Source of the DNA: Nitrosomonas sp.
Lineage (GTDB): Bacteria > Pseudomonadota > Gammaproteobacteria > Burkholderiales > Nitrosomonadaceae
Length of the DNA: 30,702 nt
Direction: 5' to 3'
Assembly: GCA_016708955.1 (NCBI GenBank)
Contig: JADJES010000007.1
Span: 1 to 30,702, forward strand
How positions within the stretch are numbered: position 1 is the first letter of the stretch; every line of letters begins with the position of its first letter. Under the pieces are notes generated by a model. That model had not been told where the DNA came from. It ran no database searches and worked only from the letters and a program-made list of their open reading frames with translations. Below are positions 25,221 to 30,702 of this stretch, piece after piece. Position numbers and translations under genes: made by a program.

Positions 25221-26765
25221 TTATTGCCTGTTTCTTTGTGGATTGCGGAGTGGAATGTTATCCTCGTTATCGAACACCATATGCGCTCTTTCAAGGGGGA
25301 GGGTTTCGCCCCGAAAGAATCTGGGTTCACGCATGTTCCAAAGTATCATCAGCGGTACACCGAGAAATAGCGCGACAACTCCGATTAAGAACACAGTACC
25401 CACGCCAACAAACGAGCCACTGGATCCATAATTGGGATCCATCATGTTCCAGGCCTGAAGAATACCTACCGCAACCAAAATCACAGCAGCAATTGCGGGC
25501 AGAATTACTTGTGATAGTGCTGTGTGCCAATGATTAAATGCGGTACGATGAAAATAGAGCACACAGGATAGCGACGCTACAGTGTAGTAGGTGCAGATTG
25601 CTATGCTGACACTGTGGATCGAATCTTCGACAATTGATTCGCTGATCATGCTCAGGGTAGTGTAAATTACCAGCGTCATCAAACCGATTGTCCACGTTGC
25701 AAACTTTGGTGTTTGTGTTGCTTCACTGATTGAAGAAAATCTGCTAGGAATGGCCCGGTATGTCGCCATCGCAAGCGCGATACGTGCGGCCGGCATGATA
25801 GTAGACATTGTCGACGAGAAAGCCGAAACGCCGATTATCATGGCAGCAATTAGCGCACCTTTGGCGCCAATCATGTCGGTTGTTAGAACGGTTATAATCG
25901 AATCGATATTATCCTTAAACGTCAAGCTCGATTTGTCCTGCGGATCAATACCAGCATACGCTAACGCTGTTGAAGAGAAAACTACATAGGTAATTACAGT
26001 AATTGTAATTGCGATAAGGCCACTTCGCCCTGCTTGCTCTGAACTGCCATCCGTTTCCTCAGACATTGCCAGTGACGCATCAAACCCCCAGAAAATAAAA
26101 AGTGCTACAAGAAATCCATTCAGAAATGCGCTGAAAGAAGAAATCGCAAATGGGTTGAGCCACTCCAGTGAAAATGGCTCGGCAGTACTCACAGCTTCTC
26201 CCTGAGTGACTCGCATCAACAGAATTGCTGCGAGTACGATGAGACCACCGTATTGAGCGATCGTTAGGGCCATGGTGGTGCGTGAAGATTCCTCAGCACC
26301 GAGTGCCGTTAGATACGTCGTACTGAGGATGAACAGAATTGCTACACCAAAGTGAAACCACAAGGGCGTTTCGACTAAATTAAAAACGATGGCTGTCGTG
26401 TTGACTATGACCTGGGTTGCGGCGACGCCTGCCAGTACACTTGCCAGTAAAAGCGCCCAGCCGCCGAACCAACCAAAACGTGGGCCGATGGCTTTGGCAC
26501 CCCATGTGAAAACCGTACCGGAGTCTGGAGCTGAAGTAGTCAGATGTTTGTAGGACAATGCCACAAAAAACATCGGGATCACAGACAGAATGAACACGAT
26601 CGGCAACTGATAGCCGCTTTCAGAAGCACCGTAACCCAAAGCGCCGGTTAACGAATATGCCGGAGCAGTGGCTGCTAGGCCAATCGTGACTGCGGCCGAC
26701 TTGGATACCGATCCTTTTTTTAATCCTTTGGCTTTCAGACCGTGCATTACGGATTCTTCGTGCAT
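25221..26765 (-). CDS. APC-family amino acid/polyamine permease
   Basis: A 514-residue inner-membrane transporter of the amino acid-polyamine-organocation superfamily. After a basic N-terminus (MHGLKAKGLKKGSVSKSAAV) comes TIGLAATAPAYSLTGALGYG, the first unwound helix expected to bind substrate. About twelve hydrophobic segments follow, including FVALSYKHLTTSAPDSGTVF, FIFWGFDASLAMSEETDGSS (the conserved helix 6 region with Glu and Thr) and IGVSAFSSTMSTIMPAARIA. It ends in a polar cytoplasmic tail. Substrate cannot be assigned. The start at 26765 has a GAGG-type ribosome site; an internal ATG at 26747 is possible. It is convergent with the rhodanese gene and divergent from the kinase-like gene across a 550-base gap. 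Confidence 0.85.
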   Translation of the reverse strand: MHEESVMHGLKAKGLKKGSVSKSAAVTIGLAATAPAYSLTGALGYGASESGYQLPIVFILSVIPMFFVALSYKHLTTSAPDSGTVFTWGAKAIGPRFGWFGGWALLLASVLAGVAATQVIVNTTAIVFNLVETPLWFHFGVAILFILSTTYLTALGAEESSRTTMALTIAQYGGLIVLAAILLMRVTQGEAVSTAEPFSLEWLNPFAISSFSAFLNGFLVALFIFWGFDASLAMSEETDGSSEQAGRSGLIAITITVITYVVFSSTALAYAGIDPQDKSSLTFKDNIDSIITVLTTDMIGAKGALIAAMIIGVSAFSSTMSTIMPAARIALAMATYRAIPSRFSSISEATQTPKFATWTIGLMTLVIYTTLSMISESIVEDSIHSVSIAICTYYTVASLSCVLYFHRTAFNHWHTALSQVILPAIAAVILVAVGILQAWNMMDPNYGSSGSFVGVGTVFLIGVVALFLGVPLMILWNMREPRFFRGETLPLERAHMVFDNEDNIPLRNPQRNRQ

Positions 26766-27317
26766 CTGATACCTCGTCGTTTTCTGAGAAATAGAAAAGG
26801 AGAATTCCTAGTAAACGCAAGAAAGTAACAAAGATTTGCAGTGAAGTCAAAGCAGAGTATGGTGTTCAATGCACATGACCCAATCGGCTGTGCTGTCCGA
26901 TGTGTTGGACGATCGTAGGAGTCCAGTTCTCTTACCCAGGGTATTTTACGTAGACTCAAAGATTTATATAGATCTTAACCCGGAGATTGCATGAATTGCA
27001 CACGCCCTCACTTGCCTCTTGATTCCACAAGGAATTTATCTCAGTCGAGTGTATGAATAACTACACCGCTTCTTCGAAAAATCACTGCTATATTCGGTTG
27101 GAACGCATTATCCAAATGGTTGCTGAAGGCCATCGTTCAGAAGCTGAGTACTATTCCCACCTCTAAATCAAGAAGTCTGCCTTAGGTCGGTTTCATTTCA
27201 ATCAGAAAATATTGGTGTATATCAAACTCACTTGCTTTAAACTACAAGGCAACATGTTCTTTTGCCGGTCAGTTGTATCAGACCGAATGCATTAATCGAA
27301 ATTAGAAATAGCTTATT
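26766..27317. other. 552-base divergent intergenic region with one tiny open frame
   Basis: No convincing gene lies here. It must contain the promoters of the permease (minus) and of the kinase-like gene (plus). One 37-codon frame at 27053-27166 (MNNYTASSKNHCYIRLERII, then QMVAEGHRSEAEYYSHL) has helix-turn-helix-like wording reminiscent of IS30 N-termini and could be a transposase scrap, but it lacks a clear ribosome site. I see no repeat or strong hairpin. Confidence 0.4.
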
Positions 27318-28883
27318 ATGATAAATTTACACGATCAAATTCTGCCTGTAGGGACACAAATCGGTGTCTACGAAATTAAGGGTGCCGCGATAGTTAGTCC
27401 GTTCGATATTACCTATCGTGCCTGGAATCACCATCTCAAGGAGCCAGTGAAGATACAAGAGTATTTTCCGTACGAATTCGCTGGTCGCGCAAGCGATGGG
27501 CTGCGTGTTGAGCCGAAATCTCCCGAAGACAAAGAAAATTTTGACTATGGGTTAAAGGCATTTTTGGATCAAGCTGAAATGCTCACACACGTCGAGCATC
27601 CCAATATTGTCATTTATGAGAACAGTTTGTCATTCAATGGCACCGCTTATCTGATCATGAGTACCCGGCAAGGTGCGCCACTGTCCAAGTTAATCCAGTC
27701 TGAAGCAGTATTCTCTGAAACGGAATTAAAATTCATCCTTGTTTCGATCCTGAATGCGTTGCAGAGAATCCATGAAAACAAGATGGTGCATGGCGGCATT
27801 CAGCCGGCAGCAATTTTTTTGGGTAAGGATGGCGAACCAATGCTGACGAATTTTGCTGCTGCACGTCTGGTTATCGCTGCACGCACTACCCAGTTTTCGG
27901 ATGAATTAGCTAGCGGTTACGCGCCAGCGGAACAATATGATCCTGAAAATGTACCCGGGCCTGCGGCCGATTTCTATGCGCTGGGCGCGACGATGTTTGC
28001 CTGTATCACACATCACCAGCCCATAGCTGCGCCGGGCCGGATTGTGGCTTTAAGCCAAGGTGAACCGGATCCGATGGGCTCAGTTTCTGCGGCTGCGGGT
28101 GTTCCGTATAGCGTAGAATTGTTGCAAGTGATTGATTGGATGATACAGCCCGAATACAGCTGTCGACCGCAATCGGCAGGCGAGATTTTAACGCTACTAA
28201 AATCAGAGCAAACCAGCGACTCGGCGGAGTCATCACCCGCCAAGCAAGCAATCACAGAAGTTGTTAATCGCAATCCGATTGTTAAGAACACTCTATGGAT
28301 TGGTGTCATGGCCGGGATTGTTGTGTTGGTGACGTATGGATTATGGTTTGAAAAGAAACCGGCAGAATTAGTGGATGACAAGCAAGGTACAGTAGCTAGT
28401 CAGCCTTTATTCCAACGCAATCCTGGTAAAACCACTGTTACACCAGAGATTAAAGAAGATCAATCCGCTACCCCTTCGATTGTCGTTCAATCAAATCCAG
28501 AATTTGACTCAGAAATAGTATTAGAGCCTGAACAGGAACTCGAACAGATAGATCTAGAAGCGCCGCTGAAAACAAAAGCTGATGCAGTTTTAATCAAAAA
28601 ACACTTAGTTGCTGCTGAAAAAGCCTATAAATTAGGGCATTTCACCACCCCATCGAGAGATAATGCCTATAAATATTATCAGATGGTCTTGGCCACTGAA
28701 CCCAACAATGCGGAGGCACGTGCCGGATTGCAGAAAATAGTGGATCGGTATGTTCAGTTTATTGAGAAAGCGAAAACTGAAGGTAAGCTCAATATGGTTA
28801 AACTCTATTTGCAAAGAGCGGAATCGGTCTTGCCAGAAGATCCTAAACTACAAAATATTCGGAAGGAATTAGCTGCGCAATAA
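27318..28883 (+). CDS. Membrane-anchored protein kinase-like protein, probable pseudokinase
   Basis: A 521-residue protein. Residues 13-295 follow the bacterial Ser/Thr kinase fold: a degenerate glycine loop (KGAAIVSPFDITYRAW instead of a GxGGFG type), a Lys45 in PVKIQEYFP equivalent to the ATP-binding Lys of AIKEY, HPNIVIYENSLSFNGTAYLI, SGYAPAEQYDPEN (activation segment) and PAADFYALGATMF. The catalytic loop reads HGGIQPAAIFL (158-168), so the catalytic Asp of HxDxKP is a Gly, and the metal-binding DFG is NFA (178-180). Both substitutions predict no phosphotransfer. A single membrane helix (about 325-343) leads to an acidic linker and a C-terminal helical, TPR-like region (AYKLGHFTTPSRDNAYKYYQ, then EARAGLQKIVD). 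It is likely a scaffold or sensor at the inner membrane. The frame is intact. Confidence 0.8.
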   Translation: MINLHDQILPVGTQIGVYEIKGAAIVSPFDITYRAWNHHLKEPVKIQEYFPYEFAGRASDGLRVEPKSPEDKENFDYGLKAFLDQAEMLTHVEHPNIVIYENSLSFNGTAYLIMSTRQGAPLSKLIQSEAVFSETELKFILVSILNALQRIHENKMVHGGIQPAAIFLGKDGEPMLTNFAAARLVIAARTTQFSDELASGYAPAEQYDPENVPGPAADFYALGATMFACITHHQPIAAPGRIVALSQGEPDPMGSVSAAAGVPYSVELLQVIDWMIQPEYSCRPQSAGEILTLLKSEQTSDSAESSPAKQAITEVVNRNPIVKNTLWIGVMAGIVVLVTYGLWFEKKPAELVDDKQGTVASQPLFQRNPGKTTVTPEIKEDQSATPSIVVQSNPEFDSEIVLEPEQELEQIDLEAPLKTKADAVLIKKHLVAAEKAYKLGHFTTPSRDNAYKYYQMVLATEPNNAEARAGLQKIVDRYVQFIEKAKTEGKLNMVKLYLQRAESVLPEDPKLQNIRKELAAQ

Positions 28884-29050
28884 ATAAGTTAGTACCTATC
28901 AGGTTCGATTGTTGCTAGCTTTTTCATCGATTCGATGCAACACTGCATCAAGCAAATGCAACGCCCGTCTGCACAAGTCCCGTAAAATGGATATTCTCAG
29001 CATTTACCCCACTGTCCGCGGCCAATATCGCTAAACCGCCGGTTGATATT

Positions 29051-30346
29051 TTAGCTTAATCCTTTATCCGCTTCAGTCAGGCCAATGCCAACATAGTCTT
29101 GACTAGTGGAGGCAACAGCACCGAAGACAGCGCCAAGTAATTTGGCAACTTCACCGGCGTGACCATCCAGATCAAGCGCTAGCTTAATGTCATTAAATTC
29201 CAGGCGTTCAATATGTGTTAGCGTGTCCTGGTTGCCGGGATTGCCGTTGGCAGAGACGATGTAGCCGCTGGATGTTTTGCTCAGTGTGTAATTATTACGT
29301 GGTGCTTGAACCAATACTGTGTCAACTCCGGAATCTCCATCCAGGATATTGCTGCTGTCGTTTCCGATCAGCACGTCGTTGCCTTGACCGGCGATGGCAT
29401 TTTCAATAATCACATTGTCAGCGATCCATACATTCGGGATGGGCAGACCGACATTCACGCCGTTGGATTGAACATATACCGGTACACCGATAAATGATGT
29501 GCTTGTCGGTCTCAAGTCAATGTGGCTGGCGATCGCACCTGAATAGTGAATAGTGTCAGAAGAGCCGGCGGCATCCCAGATAGTTTCGTGGTAGGTGTTT
29601 GCATCGTTATAGGTATATGTTTCATTTCCGGCATGGTAATGATTATTGGCGCCGTATAAATATTGCATGGCGGCTATGTCCAGCAACATCGGTGTGGTGG
29701 GGTGAAAGGAAAATTCGTTGCCCTCTTCTCCTTGCAGATTTGAGTAAGTATAGCTCATGATGGTATGCATGATACTATCCAGGGCGGACGGAAGCGTCTC
29801 TTCCGTTGGGTCATCAGGGTTCGCAAAGGGGTGTTTGAAGCCCAGAGAATGGCCGATTTCATGCAAAAGTGTTTCAAAGGAAATGGTGCCTGGAGTCCAA
29901 TCTTGAAAATTGAGAAGACTTTGGGTATTCATCCAGATATCACCTGATTTGGGACTGTTGCTGGGTAAATAAGACCAAGCCAGCGTCGACTCATCCGGAT
30001 CTTCCGTATAGGCTGCGCGTATATCACCCACATCGCTGGGAGTTTCCGATACTTTGATGAAGTTTACATTGGCAACATTTGCCCATTGTTGCAGAGCATT
30101 CTCAAAGTAGCCCTGGTCTGCGCTGGTCAGTGGTTTAGCTGCGCTATTCCAAGGCTCGCCATCGCCGAACTGAGATCCATAGCCAGAACCGGAAAGTGTG
30201 GACCAGAACAAGGGACTGTTACTGGCCGGAAAACTGTAGGAAATAGTTGAATTCATCCAACGTGTACCGTTCAATAAAGAATCAATCTGATTGTCATTGG
30301 CCGGATCAGTGAAAATAACACTGCTGGAGGTAAAAGGAGTTGTCAT
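29051..30346 (-). CDS. M10/serralysin-like secreted metalloprotease with a short RTX segment
   Basis: A 431-residue protein with no N-terminal signal peptide, as expected for type I secretion. The zinc site HEIGHSLGFKHP is at 162-173 (HExxHxxGxxH) and the Met-turn of metzincins is MSYTYS at 197-202. A peptidase M10 C-terminal part follows, with NAIAGQGNDVLIGND and ILDGDSGVDTV (about 316-343), roughly two calcium-binding GGxGxD-like repeats, far fewer than in classical serralysins. The final region is LEFNDIKLALDLDGHAGEVA plus a helical tail. Between 100 and 130 it resembles the serralysin ADIRA segment (VGDIRAAYTED). No type I transporter genes are in the window. The start at 30346 has AGGAC upstream. 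Confidence 0.85.
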   Translation of the reverse strand: MTTPFTSSSVIFTDPANDNQIDSLLNGTRWMNSTISYSFPASNSPLFWSTLSGSGYGSQFGDGEPWNSAAKPLTSADQGYFENALQQWANVANVNFIKVSETPSDVGDIRAAYTEDPDESTLAWSYLPSNSPKSGDIWMNTQSLLNFQDWTPGTISFETLLHEIGHSLGFKHPFANPDDPTEETLPSALDSIMHTIMSYTYSNLQGEEGNEFSFHPTTPMLLDIAAMQYLYGANNHYHAGNETYTYNDANTYHETIWDAAGSSDTIHYSGAIASHIDLRPTSTSFIGVPVYVQSNGVNVGLPIPNVWIADNVIIENAIAGQGNDVLIGNDSSNILDGDSGVDTVLVQAPRNNYTLSKTSSGYIVSANGNPGNQDTLTHIERLEFNDIKLALDLDGHAGEVAKLLGAVFGAVASTSQDYVGIGLTEADKGLS

Positions 30347-30504
30347 TTTATGAGTCCTGATAATCGAAAAATTGAGTGATTGGAATACAGTGTTGGTGAC
30401 AATCTATATCATTTTTTCAAATATACTTCTATTTAAAAACTTTACAATATAGTTTTATAAACTTCATAATAAATATTTCTGTTATGGAATGTAATATATT
30501 TGCA

Positions 30505-30690
30505 TTAAATGATGTCGTGGCTTGGTAGCATCAGTAGCTTAAATTCTAGTCGCATACCGAGTAATTCGCTCAATCTTTTTTTGAGCTTCTTTCTTTCTGA
30601 AAAATTAGCTTGTTTGATGATTTTATTTTTAAGGTGAAATAAGGATCGTAGCCAAGAATACAATGTTTCTGTTAGTAGTTTTCGTAACAT
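30505..30690 (-). CDS. Hypothetical small basic protein
   Basis: A 61-codon minus-strand frame beginning MLRKLLTETLYSWLRSLFHL and rich in Lys, Arg and Leu (ERKKLKKRLSELLGMRLEFK), predicted helical, with no signal peptide. A weak purine-rich stretch precedes the ATG. I do not recognise it. The neighbouring 30347-30504 is AT-rich and gene-free. It could be a real small protein, the remains of a larger gene, or chance. Confidence 0.3.
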   Translation of the reverse strand: MLRKLLTETLYSWLRSLFHLKNKIIKQANFSERKKLKKRLSELLGMRLEFKLLMLPSHDII

Positions 30691-30702
30691 TTTTCTGCTG
30701 AG

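Noticed and set aside
1..30702. CRISPR arrays, tRNA and rRNA genes
   Set aside because: No regularly spaced repeats, cloverleaf-like sequences or conserved rRNA blocks were seen by eye on either strand; a dedicated scan was not possible.

Overview
The window is chromosomal DNA from a betaproteobacterial ammonia oxidiser, almost certainly a Nitrosomonas-like organism. The diagnosis rests on an amoC-amoA-amoB ammonia monooxygenase operon at 21313-24377, whose products read like Nitrosomonas AmoC, AmoA and AmoB once frameshifts are corrected. It is supported by proteobacterial housekeeping genes (rlmJ, dapC, dapD, miaA), a DUF2909 protein and a PEP-CTERM protein.

Layout. (1) 1-5604 is a run of broken genes: a polX-type DNA polymerase/PHP gene, a phosphoribosyltransferase, two unidentified genes, a LamG-like PEP-CTERM protein and a short-chain dehydrogenase. 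All read well once several small indels are allowed. (2) 5815-14305 is intact and gene-dense: rlmJ, a CopD/cytochrome c/thioredoxin-fold fusion, dapC-dapD with a bidirectional terminator, a BON lipoprotein, miaA, a DUF2909 protein and an HI0933-type flavoprotein. (3) 14329-20600 is a mobile-element pile-up: an IS3-family element split by an IS4-type element that is itself split by an ISL3 element, followed by the 3' part of a group II intron whose reverse transcriptase is split by a second IS4-family element with a 9-bp target duplication. (4) 20600-24440 holds the amo upstream region (possible leader peptide, promoter) and amoCAB, with an intergenic hairpin and a strong terminator. (5) 24730-30702 is intact again: a rhodanese, an APC permease, a membrane-anchored apparent pseudokinase, and an M10/serralysin-like metalloprotease with a short RTX segment.

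The main puzzle is the distribution of indels. Single-copy housekeeping genes are clean. amoCAB and every IS transposase, all of them normally multicopy, carry several 1-2 base indels, many of them in short homopolymers. Either this amo copy and its surroundings are decaying, or the assembly was poorly corrected in repeats. The sequence alone cannot decide, but the pattern (indels even in an IS with a perfect target duplication) leans towards the second explanation for amo and the ISs. The 5' block also seems to carry real substitutions, for example in the PHP metal motif of polX.

Functionally the window combines ammonia oxidation (AmoCAB), possible copper/haem membrane redox handling (CopD fusion), lysine/peptidoglycan precursor synthesis (DapC, DapD), rRNA and tRNA modification (RlmJ, MiaA) and cell-surface or secreted proteins (PEP-CTERM protein, M10 protease). 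No tRNA, rRNA or CRISPR array was seen.
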